Assembly: GCF_001610895.1 (NCBI RefSeq)
Contig: NZ_CP011273.1
Span: 5,146,001 to 5,210,000 of the forward strand
Source: Planctomyces sp. SH-PL62
Lineage (GTDB): Bacteria > Planctomycetota > Planctomycetia > Isosphaerales > Isosphaeraceae
DNA: 64,000 nt
Reading direction: 5' to 3'
The translations under genes were made by a program, and so were the position numbers. The notes beneath the pieces were generated by a model, which had not been told where the DNA came from, did no database searches, and was given only the letters and a program-made list of their open reading frames with translations. This document shows positions 46,577-55,876 of this stretch, piece by piece. How positions within the stretch are numbered: the first letter of the stretch is position 1; the number at the start of each line of letters is the position of its first letter.

Positions 46577-47649
46577 GTGTCTTTGGTCGTCAAAGATCTG
46601 ATCGACGCCGGCGTACACTTCGGCCACCGGGCCAGCCGCTGGAACCCGAAGATGAAGCCGTACATCTACGGCAAGCGCAACCTGATCCACATCATCGACT
46701 TGAAGGAGACGGTGCGCGGGCTGCTTCGCGCCACCAAGTACTTCCACAAGGTCGCCTCGCAGAACGGGCTGATCCTGTTCGTCGGAACCAAGCGGCAGGC
46801 TTCCGAGACGCTCGTCGAGGAATGCACCCGCAGCGGCATGCCCTACGTCACCGAGCGTTGGCTGGGCGGCACGCTGACCAACTTCCGGACGATCCGCAGC
46901 CGGCTGGAACGGCTTGAGGAGCTGGAGACGATCCTCGACGGCGAGCAGGCCGCGAGCTACTCCAAGAAGATGATCTCCACGCTCACCCGCGAGCGTCGGA
47001 AGATCGAGCGTAACCTCAGCGGCATCCGCAACATGACGCGGCTCCCCGAGGCCCTGCTGGTGGTCGACCCGCGTCGCGAGCACATCGCCGTCGCCGAGGC
47101 CCGCAAGCTGGGCGTCAAGGTCGTCGCGCTCCTGGACACGGACTGCGATCCGGACCTGGTCGACCTGCCGGTCCCGGCCAACGACGACAGCATGCGGTCG
47201 ATCGAGCTGCTGATCAAGCGGCTGAACGACGCGATCATCGAGGGCAAGGCCATCGCCCCCGACCTGCCGCCGCAGGTGGAAGAGCGCGAGGAGCGCGGCC
47301 CGCGTCGCGGCCGTGACGACCGTGGCGGTCGCCGTGGACCCGGCGGTCCCCGCGACGGCATCCGCATGGGCGGCGGCGGCGGCAGCGGCCCCGTCCCCCG
47401 TCGGGCCCCGGACAGGCCCCGGTCCCGGCTCCGGCCCCCGTCGCCCCCGCCCCGGTCGCCGAAGCGGCCCCGGCCGTCGACGCGGCCCCGGCCGCCGACG
47501 CAGCCCCTGTCGCCGAGGCGGCTCCCGTCGCCGAAGCGGCCCCGGCCGTCGAGTCGGCCCCGGCCCCTGTCGAGCAGCCCGCCGAGTCGGCGTCCGCCGA
47601 GCCGAAGGACGAGGCCCCGGCCGCCGAGCCGACCGGCGAAGGCGCCTGA
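46577..47649 (+). CDS. rpsB: 30S ribosomal protein S2 with acidic Ala/Pro tail, frame broken at a C-run
   Basis: The S2 core is intact: [97 protein letters not shown] 46577 follows GAGAGGTGG, and similarity starts there although the frame is open to 46346. After a Gly/Arg-rich stretch the observed frame turns into unnatural Arg/Pro text running to 47929, inside tsf. The -1 frame instead reads an orderly acidic tail ([15 protein letters not shown] and similar units) to TGA 47647-47649. One extra C in the runs at 47395-47399 or 47406-47409 joins them. Corrected length would be about 357 aa, versus 241 in E. coli. Confidence 0.85.
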
Positions 47650-47868
47650 CCCTCGCCCCGCGAGGGTCCGCCATCGGACCATCAACCGGCCGCCGTCTCC
47701 GCGACGGCGGCCGGCCCCTCGCGCCGTCCCGATCCCCCCGATCGGCCAGCCGATCCGTTTCGACGGTCCTTCGACCGACGCTTCCCGGGATCGATCGGAC
47801 GCGCGACACCCCCCGCACAGATCCGCTCGAAGCCACGAGTCGACCGAAAGCAAGAGGAGAGTTCCCGA

Positions 47869-48465
47869 ATGGCCGCGATCACGGCTCAGGTTGTCAATGA
47901 GTTCCGCAAGAAGACCGGACTGGGCCTGATGGAGTGCAAGAAGCTCCTGACCGAGGCCGACGGCGACCTGGCCAAGGCCGAAACCCTGGCCAAGGAGCGT
48001 GGGCTCAAGCAGGCCGAACTTCGCGCCGGGCGCGCCGCCACCGCCGGCCGCGTCGAGGCGTACATCCACCACGACTCGAAGTCGGGCGTCCTGGTCGAGC
48101 TGAACTGCGAGACCGACTTCGTCGCCCGCAACGACGAGTTCAAGCAGCTCGCCAAGGACCTCGCCCTGCACGTCATGGCGGTCAACCCCAAGTACGTCCG
48201 CCGCGAGGACGTGCCGGCCGACGCCGTCGCCGAGCAGAAGCGGATCTTCATCAGCCAGGTGGCCGACAAGCCCGAGGCCATCCAGGAGAAGATCGCCGTC
48301 GGCAAGCTCGACTCGTGGTACGCCGAGTCGGTCCTGATGGACCAGCCGTTCATCCGAGACGACACGAAGAGCGTCAAGGACGTCATCATGGCCGTCAACG
48401 CCCGCGTCGGCGAGAACATCTCGATCGCCCGCTTCGCCCGCTTCATCGTCGGCGAGGCTCGCTGA
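47869..48465 (+). CDS. tsf: elongation factor Ts
   Basis: A 198-aa nucleotide exchange factor for EF-Tu, of the short Thermus-like length rather than the 283 aa of E. coli. The N-terminal UBA-type helix motif [18 protein letters not shown], the connecting helix [19 protein letters not shown] and the TDFV core element [20 protein letters not shown] are clear. The C-terminal [17 protein letters not shown] is the conserved end. GAGGAGAG precedes the ATG. It follows rpsB as in most bacteria. Confidence 0.96.
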   Translation: MAAITAQVVNEFRKKTGLGLMECKKLLTEADGDLAKAETLAKERGLKQAELRAGRAATAGRVEAYIHHDSKSGVLVELNCETDFVARNDEFKQLAKDLALHVMAVNPKYVRREDVPADAVAEQKRIFISQVADKPEAIQEKIAVGKLDSWYAESVLMDQPFIRDDTKSVKDVIMAVNARVGENISIARFARFIVGEAR

Positions 48466-48476
48466 GCCGAACTTCG

Positions 48477-48513
48477 ACGCGCCGGACGCCTTCGGCCCTG
48501 GCGTCCGGCGCGT
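48477..48513 (+). terminator. strong hairpin between tsf and pyrH
   Basis: ACGCGCCGGACGCC (48477-48490) pairs perfectly with GGCGTCCGGCGCGT (48500-48513) around a 9-base loop, 11 bases after the tsf stop. Only TCGTCC follows. It could terminate fully or attenuate read-through to pyrH and frr. Confidence 0.55.
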
Positions 48514-48580
48514 TCGTCCCCCCGCTCCGAGGCCGGATGGACCCCTCGCGCCGCCCCGATCCGCAATGAAGGAAAAGGAC

Positions 48581-49357
48581 ATGGACTCCCCCGCCTCGAC
48601 CGAGCGCCCCGCCTTCCGACGCATCCTCCTGAAGCTCTCCGGCGAGAGCTTCTGCCGCCCCGGCGAGGGGGGGATCAGCGTGGAGGAGGTCAGCCGGATC
48701 GCCCGCCAGGTGACGCGGGTCGCCTCGCTCGGCGTCGAGATCGCCATCGTCGTCGGCGGCGGCAACATCCTCCGCGGCGCCCAGCTCAGCCGGGGCTCGG
48801 ACGTCATCAAGGAGGCGACCGCCCACTACATGGGGATGACGGCCACCGTCATCAACGGCCTGGCCCTCCAGGACGCGCTCGAGAGCCTGGGCTGCGAGAC
48901 CCGGCTCCAGACCACGATCCGGATGGACGAGATCGCCGAGCCGTTCATCCGCCGCCGGGCGCTCTCCCACCTGGCCAAGGGCCGCGTCGTCGTCCTGGCG
49001 ACCGGGACCGGCAGCCCGTTCGTCACCACCGACACCGCCGCCGCCCTCCGCGGCAAGGAGTTGGGGGTCGACGTCCTCATGAAGGCCACCCGCGTCGACG
49101 GCGTCTACTCGGCCGACCCCGAGAAGAACCCCCACGCCCTGCTCTACGAGTCCCTCTCGTACGACCAGGTGCTCCGCGACGAGCTCAAGGTCATGGACAT
49201 GACGGCCATCGGCATGTGCATGGAGAACCGGCTGCCGATCCTCGTGTTCAACTTCAAGAAGGAAGGGAACATCCAGCGGGCCGTCTGCGGCGAGCCGATC
49301 GGCACCTGGGTCGGCGTCTCCCCCCGGCCTCGGGCCGGCGCGGCGGCCTCCGCCTGA
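48581..49357 (+). CDS. pyrH: uridylate kinase
   Basis: A 258-aa kinase converting UMP to UDP in pyrimidine nucleotide synthesis. It belongs to the amino-acid kinase fold: [92 protein letters not shown] and [17 protein letters not shown]. The ATG at 48581 has AAGGA at a good distance; the ATG at 48566 overlaps that site and is less likely. It lies in the conserved order rpsB-tsf-pyrH-frr. Confidence 0.96.
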   Translation: MDSPASTERPAFRRILLKLSGESFCRPGEGGISVEEVSRIARQVTRVASLGVEIAIVVGGGNILRGAQLSRGSDVIKEATAHYMGMTATVINGLALQDALESLGCETRLQTTIRMDEIAEPFIRRRALSHLAKGRVVVLATGTGSPFVTTDTAAALRGKELGVDVLMKATRVDGVYSADPEKNPHALLYESLSYDQVLRDELKVMDMTAIGMCMENRLPILVFNFKKEGNIQRAVCGEPIGTWVGVSPRPRAGAAASA

Positions 49358-49559
49358 TCCCGGCCCGACCCCTCCGAACCGCCCCGCTCCTCACGCCAGC
49401 CCCCAGGGGGCCTTTGCCCGCAGGCCGCGATCCGGGTAAGCTGGCGGATTGATCGCGCGGGCGTCCGACGTCCCACGTCGACGCCCGGGCCTCTCCGTTC
49501 ATTCCGATTCGATCCGACCCGATTCAACGCGTCCGCCGACGAGCCTGGGAGCCGTTCCG

Positions 49560-50120
49560 ATGAGCATCGAAGAAATCGCCCTCGAAGCCGAAGATCGGAT
49601 GGAGAAGAGCGTCACCCTGCTGATCGACCAGCTCCGGGGCATCCGCACCGGGAGGGCCAACGTGGGGCTCGTCGAATCGGTCCGGGTCGAGTACTACGGC
49701 TCGTTCACCCCGCTCAAGCAGCTTGCGAACCTGAGCACGCCCGAGCCCCAGCAGATCCTGATCCGCCCCTTCGACCCCTCCGTCGTCGGCGACATCATCC
49801 GGGCCATCCAGGTCAGCGAGCTGGGCCTCACCCCCAACTCCGACGGCAAGGCCGTCCGCCTGAACATCCCCCCGCTCTCCGTCGAGCAGCGCAAGAAGCT
49901 CGTCGGTCGCGTCAAGGACCTCGCCGAGGAGGCCCGCGTCTCGATCCGCAACATCCGCCGAGACGCCAACAAGCAGGGCGACCAGGAGCAGACCGACAAG
50001 ATCCTCACCGAGGACGACCTCACCACCTGCAAGGAAGAGATCCAGGCCCTCACCAAGAAGTTCGAGGGCAAGGTCAACGACCTCGCCGAGAAGAAGTCCG
50101 CCGAGATCCTCGAATCCTGA
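49560..50120 (+). CDS. frr: ribosome recycling factor
   Basis: A 186-aa factor that splits post-termination ribosomes with EF-G. Typical elements are AEDRMEKSVTLLIDQLRGIR, TGRANVGLVESVRVEYYGS, PLKQLANLSTPEPQQILIRP, LNIPPLSVEQRKKLVGRVKD and a C-terminal three-helix bundle. GGGAG nine bases before the ATG at 49560 and the family length decide the start; the frame is open to 49449. A modest hairpin at 50130-50158 follows without a T-run. Confidence 0.96.
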   Translation: MSIEEIALEAEDRMEKSVTLLIDQLRGIRTGRANVGLVESVRVEYYGSFTPLKQLANLSTPEPQQILIRPFDPSVVGDIIRAIQVSELGLTPNSDGKAVRLNIPPLSVEQRKKLVGRVKDLAEEARVSIRNIRRDANKQGDQEQTDKILTEDDLTTCKEEIQALTKKFEGKVNDLAEKKSAEILES

Positions 50121-50166
50121 TCCGCCCCCCGGGGAGAGGAAAATCCGACGTCTCCCCGCCGCTCTC

Positions 50167-50196
50167 TTGACCCACGCCCCCGAGGATCTCTATAGT
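50167..50196 (+). promoter_or_regulatory. promoter of tRNA-Val copy 1
   Basis: TTGACC (50167-50172), 18 bases and TATAGT (50191-50196), ending 40 bases before the tRNA. The stretch GAGG-x-TCTCTATA is shared with the promoter of copy 2. Confidence 0.7.
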
Positions 50197-50236
50197 GGGG
50201 AACCCCGGGGGCGAACGGCTCCCAGCCTCAATCTCC

Positions 50237-50310
50237 GGGCGATTAGCTCAGTTGGCTAGAGCGCATGCTCGACACGCATGAGGTCACAGGTTCGAATCCT
50301 GTATCGCCCA
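50237..50310 (+). tRNA. tRNA-Val (anticodon GAC), copy 1
   Basis: A 74-base cloverleaf. Acceptor GGGCGAT pairs with ATCGCCC, D-stem GCTC with GAGC, anticodon stem CATGC with GCATG, and T-stem ACAGG with CCTGT around TTCGAAT. The anticodon loop is TCGACAC, giving GAC for valine codons. Position 33 is C instead of the nearly universal T. The 3' CCA is not encoded. It is identical to the copy at 53706. Confidence 0.93.
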
Positions 50311-50527
50311 CTCCCTCCGCCTCGTCCCGGGACGACGCCAGGTCGTCCCCCTTGCGTCGACCGAGTCCCCCCTCGCTCGACGCGTCCGAACTCGTCGTGG
50401 CGTACGCCAGGTCCGTGGACGTGCAGTCCGAGCCGAACGGCGGCGTCGGGCCAGGAACGTCCGGCGAGCGCTCGGTCCGTCGCCGCTTGATGACGGGGAC
50501 GAATGGAAGCCGCACCTGAAGGCGGAA

Positions 50528-50558
50528 CGGACGTCGGATCGAGACCCGCCGACGTCCG
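50528..50558 (-). terminator. hairpin after cysNC
   Basis: CGGACGTCGG (50528-50537) pairs perfectly with CCGACGTCCG (50549-50558) around 11 bases, 27 bases beyond the cysNC stop. There is no T-run. Confidence 0.55.
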
Positions 50559-50585
50559 CTTCAAGCTCCACCGGCCCGCCCCGGA

Positions 50586-52523
50586 TCAGGTGGGCAGACA
50601 GCCCCTCGACTTCATCAACTCGATGATGCGGTCGACGCATTCATCCACATTGATTTGATCGGTCTGGAGCACGAGGTCCGGCGATTTTGGTTCCTCGAAC
50701 GCCGCCGTCACGCCGGGCATCTGCGCGATCTTGCCCTCGTCGGCCATCCGATACGCGCCGCTCTGGTCGCGATCTCGGAGCACTTCCATCGGCGCGGTGC
50801 AGTAGACCTCCAGGATGCGGTCCCGGCCGATGAGCTGCTTCGTCCGTTCGCGTACCGCCTCATGGGGTGCGACGAAGGCCGCGATCGTGATGATCCCCGC
50901 GTCGTTGAGCAGTTTCGCCACCTCGGCCGACCGCCGCAGGTTCTCCGAGCGGTCGTCGGCGGTGAACCCCAGGTCGCGGTTCAGCCCCTGGCGCATGTTC
51001 TGGCCGTAGAGCACCGTCACCGCCCGGCCCTCGTCCCACAGGCGGCGTTCCAGCCCGAAGGCGATCCGGCTCTTGCCGCTGCCGGTCAGGCCGACCAGTA
51101 AGACCGTGACCGGCACCTGGTGGTAGCGCTGCTCGCGCTCGGCCGGCTCGACCAGGCTTCCGCGCTGCTTGAGGCGGGCCGCCGGCTCGGACGCCCAGAC
51201 GTCGCCCGGCGGTCGACTCCCGCCGGCCTCCAGGATCATGCCCGCGCCGACCGTGTCGTTCGTCAGCCGGTCGATGAGGATGAACGCCCCGGTCGCGTGA
51301 TTGATGGAGTAGGGGTCGCAGGCCAGCGCCCGGGTCAGGCTGAGCTGGACGTGGCCGACCTCGTTCAGCCCCAGGCGGGTGATCTCGCGGTGCTCCAGGG
51401 TGTTGACGTCGACGCCGTAGCGGAAGGCCGAGACCTCCGCCGACACCTGCCGCGTGGTGTGCTTGAGCGTGTACGATCGGCCGGGGACGAGCGGTTGCTC
51501 GGTCATCCAGACCACCATCGCCTCGATCTCGCTGGTCAGGTGCGGCTGGGAGTCCGGCCGCACCAGCATGTCGCCGCGGCTGACGTCCACCTCGTCGGCC
51601 AGAGTGACCGTCACCGCCTGGGGCGCGAAGGCTTCTTCCAGCTCGCCGTCGTAGGTCACGATCGACTTCACCCGGGTGCGCGTGCCCGACGGCAGCACCA
51701 CGACCTCGTCGCCCTTGCGGACGATGCCGGACGCCACGGTGCCGGCGAAGCCGCGGAAGTCGAGGTTGGGGCGGATGACGTACTGCACCGGGAACCGCAT
51801 GTCGGTCATGTTGCGGTCGCTGGCGATGTGCACCGTCTCCAGGTGGTCCAGCAGCGGCGGGCCGGCGTACCACGGCATCGCGTCGCTCTTGGCGACGATG
51901 TTGTCGCCCTTCAGGGCCGACATGGGGATGAAGGTGATGTCGCGCAGCTCGAGCTTGGCGACGAAGCCGGTGTAGTCGTCCTTGATCCGCTCGAAGACGT
52001 CCCGCGAGTAGTCGACGAGGTCCATCTTGTTGACGGCGACGACGACGTGGCGGATGCCCAGGAGCGACACGATGAACGAGTGCCGGCGGGTCTGGGTCAT
52101 GACGCCGTGTCGGGCGTCGATCAGGATGATGGCCAGCTGGCACGTCGAGGCGCCGGTGGCCATGTTGCGGGTGTACTGCTCGTGGCCGGGGGTGTCGGCG
52201 ATGATGAACTTGCGGCGGTCGGTCGAGAAGTAGCGATAGGCGACGTCGATGGTGATCCCCTGCTCGCGCTCGGCCTTCAGGCCGTCGGTCAGCAGGGCGA
52301 GGTCGACCTCGCCGGCGCCGGTGGTGCCGACCTTCTCGCTGTCGCGCTTCACGGCGGCGAGCTGGTCCTCATAGATCGTCTTGGTGTCGTGCAGGAGCCG
52401 GCCGATGACCGTGCTCTTGCCGTCGTCGACGCTGCCGCACGTGAGGAAGCGCAGCAGTTCTTTCTTCTGATGGCGGGCGAGGTAGGAGTGGATGTCTTCC
52501 TGGCTCAGGTCAACAGCTTGCAT
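50586..52523 (-). CDS. cysNC: bifunctional sulfate adenylyltransferase subunit 1 / adenylylsulfate kinase
   Basis: A 645-aa fusion for sulfate activation to APS and PAPS. The N-terminal CysN GTPase has [37 protein letters not shown] and [15 protein letters not shown], followed by two beta-barrels. From about residue 465 a CysC kinase follows with P-loop [18 protein letters not shown] (about residue 475), [20 protein letters not shown] and the [16 protein letters not shown] region. It starts two bases after the cysD stop, so the pair is one operon. The frame is open upstream into cysD but similarity starts at [18 protein letters not shown]. Confidence 0.95.
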   Translation of the reverse strand: MQAVDLSQEDIHSYLARHQKKELLRFLTCGSVDDGKSTVIGRLLHDTKTIYEDQLAAVKRDSEKVGTTGAGEVDLALLTDGLKAEREQGITIDVAYRYFSTDRRKFIIADTPGHEQYTRNMATGASTCQLAIILIDARHGVMTQTRRHSFIVSLLGIRHVVVAVNKMDLVDYSRDVFERIKDDYTGFVAKLELRDITFIPMSALKGDNIVAKSDAMPWYAGPPLLDHLETVHIASDRNMTDMRFPVQYVIRPNLDFRGFAGTVASGIVRKGDEVVVLPSGTRTRVKSIVTYDGELEEAFAPQAVTVTLADEVDVSRGDMLVRPDSQPHLTSEIEAMVVWMTEQPLVPGRSYTLKHTTRQVSAEVSAFRYGVDVNTLEHREITRLGLNEVGHVQLSLTRALACDPYSINHATGAFILIDRLTNDTVGAGMILEAGGSRPPGDVWASEPAARLKQRGSLVEPAEREQRYHQVPVTVLLVGLTGSGKSRIAFGLERRLWDEGRAVTVLYGQNMRQGLNRDLGFTADDRSENLRRSAEVAKLLNDAGIITIAAFVAPHEAVRERTKQLIGRDRILEVYCTAPMEVLRDRDQSGAYRMADEGKIAQMPGVTAAFEEPKSPDLVLQTDQINVDECVDRIIELMKSRGCLPT

Positions 52524-52525
52524 CT

Positions 52526-53440
52526 TCAGAAGTACCCCTCGCGCTTCTTCTGCTCCATCGACCCCGTCTCGTCGTGGTCGATCATCCGGCCCTGCCGCTC
52601 GGAGTTCCTGGCCAGCAGCATCTCCTCGATGATCTCCGGCAGCGTCGTCGCGTCGCTTTCGATCGCCCCCGTGAGGGGGTAGCAGCCCAGGGTGCGGAAC
52701 CGCACCCGCTTGAGCATCGGCTCCTCGCCGGGCCGCAGCCGCATCCGGTCGTCGTCCACCATGATGAGCGTGCCGTCGCGTTCGACGACCGGGCGGACCT
52801 CGGCGAAGTAGAGCGGGACGATCGGGATGTTCTCCAGGTGGACGTATTGCCAGACGTCCAGCTCGGTCCAGTTGCTCAGCGGGAAGGCGCGGATGCTCTC
52901 GCCCTTTTCCACCTTGGAATTGTACAGGTCCCAGAGCTCCGGCCGCTGGTTCTTGGGGTCCCACTGGTGGAGCCGGTCGCGGAAGCTGTAGACGCGTTCC
53001 TTGGCCCGGCTCTTCTCCTCGTCGCGACGGGCGCCACCGAACGCGGCGTCGAACTGGTAGTGGTTCAACGCCTGCTTGAGCGCCGCCGTCTTCATGACGT
53101 CGGTATGCGTCTTCGATCCGTGGTCGAACGGGTTGATGCCCTGTTCCACCCCTTCCTGGTTGACCCAGATCTTCAGGTCGAGCCCCTGCTCGCGGCAGAA
53201 CCGGTCGCGGAACTCGATCATCGCCCGGAACTTCCAGGTCGTATCGACGTGCAGCAGCGGGAACGGGAGCCGGCCTGGGTAGAACGCCTTCTGCGCCAGC
53301 CGGAGCATGACGGCGGAGTCCTTGCCGATCGAATAGAGCATCACCGGCCGCTCGAACTCGGCGGCGACCTCGCGGATGATGTGGATGCTCTCCGCCTCGA
53401 GCACTCTCAGATGGGTCAGGTTGTAACTGCTGCTGATCAT
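52526..53440 (-). CDS. cysD: sulfate adenylyltransferase subunit 2
   Basis: A 304-aa ATP sulfurylase subunit of the PP-loop type, forming APS with CysN. It shows [20 protein letters not shown], the PP-loop [78 protein letters not shown] and [26 protein letters not shown] lies directly before the ATG at 53440, whereas the open frame to 53587 has no such site. It is the first gene of the cysD-cysNC operon, between two identical tRNA-Val genes. No regulatory site was found upstream. Confidence 0.96.
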   Translation of the reverse strand: MISSSYNLTHLRVLEAESIHIIREVAAEFERPVMLYSIGKDSAVMLRLAQKAFYPGRLPFPLLHVDTTWKFRAMIEFRDRFCREQGLDLKIWVNQEGVEQGINPFDHGSKTHTDVMKTAALKQALNHYQFDAAFGGARRDEEKSRAKERVYSFRDRLHQWDPKNQRPELWDLYNSKVEKGESIRAFPLSNWTELDVWQYVHLENIPIVPLYFAEVRPVVERDGTLIMVDDDRMRLRPGEEPMLKRVRFRTLGCYPLTGAIESDATTLPEIIEEMLLARNSERQGRMIDHDETGSMEQKKREGYF

Positions 53441-53638
53441 TCCCTCTCCTCTTACGACCTCGCTCTCCTCGATCCTATACGAAACGCCCTCGGTCGGGTA
53501 GAGGCTCTTCACGGGCGGGCGTCCCGCGCGACTTCGGGGCTTCGCTCCGCCGCGTGGAAACCGGCTCGACGGAGGGGCCGAGACCACCGGGACCGGACCG
53601 CACGAGGCGGTTCGGAGCGGATTGATGCTCCCGGGGAT

Positions 53639-53667
53639 TGACCGCCGGCCTCGAGGTCTCTATATTA
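53639..53667 (+). promoter_or_regulatory. promoter of tRNA-Val copy 2
   Basis: TTGACC (53639-53644), 17 bases and TATATT (53662-53667), 39 bases before the tRNA. Similar in sequence and placing to the promoter of copy 1. Confidence 0.7.
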
Positions 53668-53705
53668 AGGCTCCCGGGGCGACAAGCTCCAAACCAAGGG
53701 ACCCC

Positions 53706-53779
53706 GGGCGATTAGCTCAGTTGGCTAGAGCGCATGCTCGACACGCATGAGGTCACAGGTTCGAATCCTGTATCGCCCA
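53706..53779 (+). tRNA. tRNA-Val (anticodon GAC), copy 2
   Basis: Identical over all 74 bases to the gene at 50237, including C at position 33 and the lack of an encoded CCA. Identity extends a few bases into both flanks (CCGGGCG before, CTC after) and then stops. It has its own promoter, and a terminator-like hairpin lies downstream. Confidence 0.93.
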
Positions 53780-53866
53780 CTCATTCCGACCCGGTTTCCG
53801 CGACCCATCTCCCTTCCTCTTGAGATTGGTCGCGGCGAAACGCCGGTCGTTCAGGAACTTCGATGA

Positions 53867-53909
53867 GAAGGAAGGTCGAGCCGATCCGGGCTCACCTTCC
53901 TTCCTTCGT
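53867..53909. terminator. hairpin between tRNA-Val copy 2 and the convergent secreted-protein gene
   Basis: GAAGGAAGGT (53867-53876) pairs with ACCTTCCTTC (53894-53903), with inner GAGCC/GGCTC and a single bulged C. CTTCGTTTC follows on the plus strand. Confidence 0.65.
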
Positions 53910-54046
53910 TTCGAAGCCCCGTGCGATGGAAGAATCGGCGCAGCGGCGATTTCGACGAAGAAGCCGTCGAAGGACCGCCCTGCGGGGCGAGCCTCGACGG
54001 CTTCCGGTGGATCGAACGGCTTCCGGTCGGGTTCGGCCGGGCCTGG

Positions 54047-55603
54047 TCAGTTGCCGACGACGAAGTGGGCGTCGCTGGCCTCGGGGTCGCTGACGATCCG
54101 GCCGATGAGCTCGAATTCCAGCTTCTGGTTGAACGGCAGCTTCACGGCCAGGGCCTTGAGGGGCATCAGGAACTGGGCGCCCTGGAAGGGGATCGGGAAG
54201 ACGTTCGAGCCGACCAGCGAATTCAGCGGCTGCAAGGCCTCCAGCCCCTTGATCGACGGCAGGCGGAACGACGACTTGATCGCCTTCGCGTCGGTCTTCA
54301 CGGCCTCCGTCGCCGGTCGTTCCGGCGGCTGAGGAGTCGGGGTTTCGATCGCGGGCGTCGCCGGGGCCGAGCTCGGGGCCGGGGCCGCGTCCTGGTCCTT
54401 GTCCGGGGCCGGGATCGTCGGCCTGGCGGCGGGCTTGGGCTTGCGGCGGGACTGGGGGCTGGGGACGGGCTCGGAGGAGGCGTCGTCGGCCGCGGCGGCG
54501 GGCTCCTCGTCTTCGGGGAGGGCGGGGAGCGGCGCGGGGGTGCCGTCGACGTGGACGCCCTGCGGGAGCGTGCGGCTGGGGAGTTCGGGGAGGGCCGCCG
54601 CGGTGCGCGGGACCTCGGGGCGATCCGTCGTCGCCGGATGGGCGTCTTCGGGCGCGATGCCGGCCTGGGGAGGAGCCGGCGTGTCGTCGTCGGCGACCTC
54701 GGCCGAGATCACGGCGAGGTGTTCGCGGACGACGGCCCTGCCGTCGGCGTCGGCCACGGTGTGCGGGCCGAAGGCGACGACGAGGACCTCGCCGTCGGGG
54801 ATCAGCCACTCGCCGGCGGCGGCGGCCCGGCCGACCTCGGGGATCTGGACCTGGGGCTCGGCCGGAGTCCAGCTCGCCCGGCCGGTCGCCTCATCGGTCT
54901 TGGCGGCGGGGGCGGCTTCGGCCTGGCAGCAGGGCGACTTTTCCTTGCCCTTCTCCTTGCACTGGGCCAGGATCGCGATCGCCTTACTGGGATGATGGTT
55001 CGCCTTCACGGCGTCGGCGTCGATTTTGGGGTCGGCGTCCATCGAGGCCGAGACGGTCACCGTCACGGCGGCCGGCTTGTCGCAGTCGGCGTGCACGTGG
55101 GCGACGGCCTTTTTGTCGGCGGGCGACCCAATGTTGTGGACGCTTCGGACGTCGACGTCGTCGATGACGACCTGGGCCAGCACGCCCTGGTCGAGCTTGC
55201 GGCCGACGATGGTGGCGGCGAGGCCCTCGCGGACCTTCTCGGTGATGGGTCGGGGGGCCTTGTCCTTGCCCTTCCAGACCACCTGCGTCACGAACTCCTG
55301 GTTCTTGCGGGTGGTGATGTGGACGGGGCTCTGCGCCTTCCCCTTCACCGCGACCGGGGCGACGGCGACGCCCTGGTCGACGCCGGAGAGGCGGTCGAGG
55401 AAGTCGTCCGGGGAGGTCCAGACGCTCACGGCGTTGTGCTGGGCGACCGATTTCAGCCCGGCGCCGGCCTGGCGCCAGTCGAGGCCGCGCACCGCGACGG
55501 AACGAATCCGGTAGGTGATTTCCGGCCTGGCGGCTTCATCCGGCGGCGAGCCTGCGCCCGCGGCGGCCAGGGCCGCGGCCACCCATCCTAGTGCGACGCC
55601 CAT
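54047..55603 (-). CDS. exported protein of unknown function with long proline-rich linker
   Basis: A 518-aa protein with a short signal peptide (GVALGWVAAALAAAGAGS). The N-terminal domain, about residues 25-170, is alpha-beta (ITYRIRSVAVRGLDWRQAG, VSVWTSPDDFLDRLSGVDQG), and contains KNQEFVTQVVWKGKDKAPRP, which resembles late parts of secretin or type II secretion accessory proteins. A short CKEKGKEKSPCC cysteine cluster lies near residue 220. A long Pro/Ala/Glu-rich linker follows, ending in a small C-terminal domain with LPFNQKLEFELIGRIVSDPE. No family is assigned. The frame is open to 55702, but the signal peptide fixes 55603. Confidence 0.65.
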   Translation of the reverse strand: MGVALGWVAAALAAAGAGSPPDEAARPEITYRIRSVAVRGLDWRQAGAGLKSVAQHNAVSVWTSPDDFLDRLSGVDQGVAVAPVAVKGKAQSPVHITTRKNQEFVTQVVWKGKDKAPRPITEKVREGLAATIVGRKLDQGVLAQVVIDDVDVRSVHNIGSPADKKAVAHVHADCDKPAAVTVTVSASMDADPKIDADAVKANHHPSKAIAILAQCKEKGKEKSPCCQAEAAPAAKTDEATGRASWTPAEPQVQIPEVGRAAAAGEWLIPDGEVLVVAFGPHTVADADGRAVVREHLAVISAEVADDDTPAPPQAGIAPEDAHPATTDRPEVPRTAAALPELPSRTLPQGVHVDGTPAPLPALPEDEEPAAAADDASSEPVPSPQSRRKPKPAARPTIPAPDKDQDAAPAPSSAPATPAIETPTPQPPERPATEAVKTDAKAIKSSFRLPSIKGLEALQPLNSLVGSNVFPIPFQGAQFLMPLKALAVKLPFNQKLEFELIGRIVSDPEASDAHFVVGN

Positions 55604-55876
55604 GCGACGACCTCCATTTCGTCTTGTCGATCCTTGAAGCGCATCTCGACCGAGCCCGGTCAAATCGGGGCGGATCATACGGCCGTCGCTCGGGGCGGTC
55701 AACCGCGGCTCCCGGCCTTTCCGGGCCGGAACTTGAGGAATCTAGGAAAAAGGTTCCGGCGCGGCCGATGTCAGGCGTCTGGCAAACCGAGGCCCGGGAC
55801 CGGACAATCGAGGGATCGGGGTGCGACCGCGCGGTCGTTGCGAACGCCGTCGCCTCGGGAAACGCCTGGAATCGCC

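Noticed and set aside
45813-46601. Short open frames on both strands across the 190-bp repeats
   Set aside because: Their predicted products change with the variable middle segments and have no ribosome sites. The hairpin and flanking blocks fit a non-coding element better.
50237-53779. Integrative element between the two tRNA-Val genes
   Set aside because: No integrase or other mobility gene is present, and full tRNA genes with promoters are duplicated rather than only a 3' tRNA fragment. Kept only as a gene-duplication observation.
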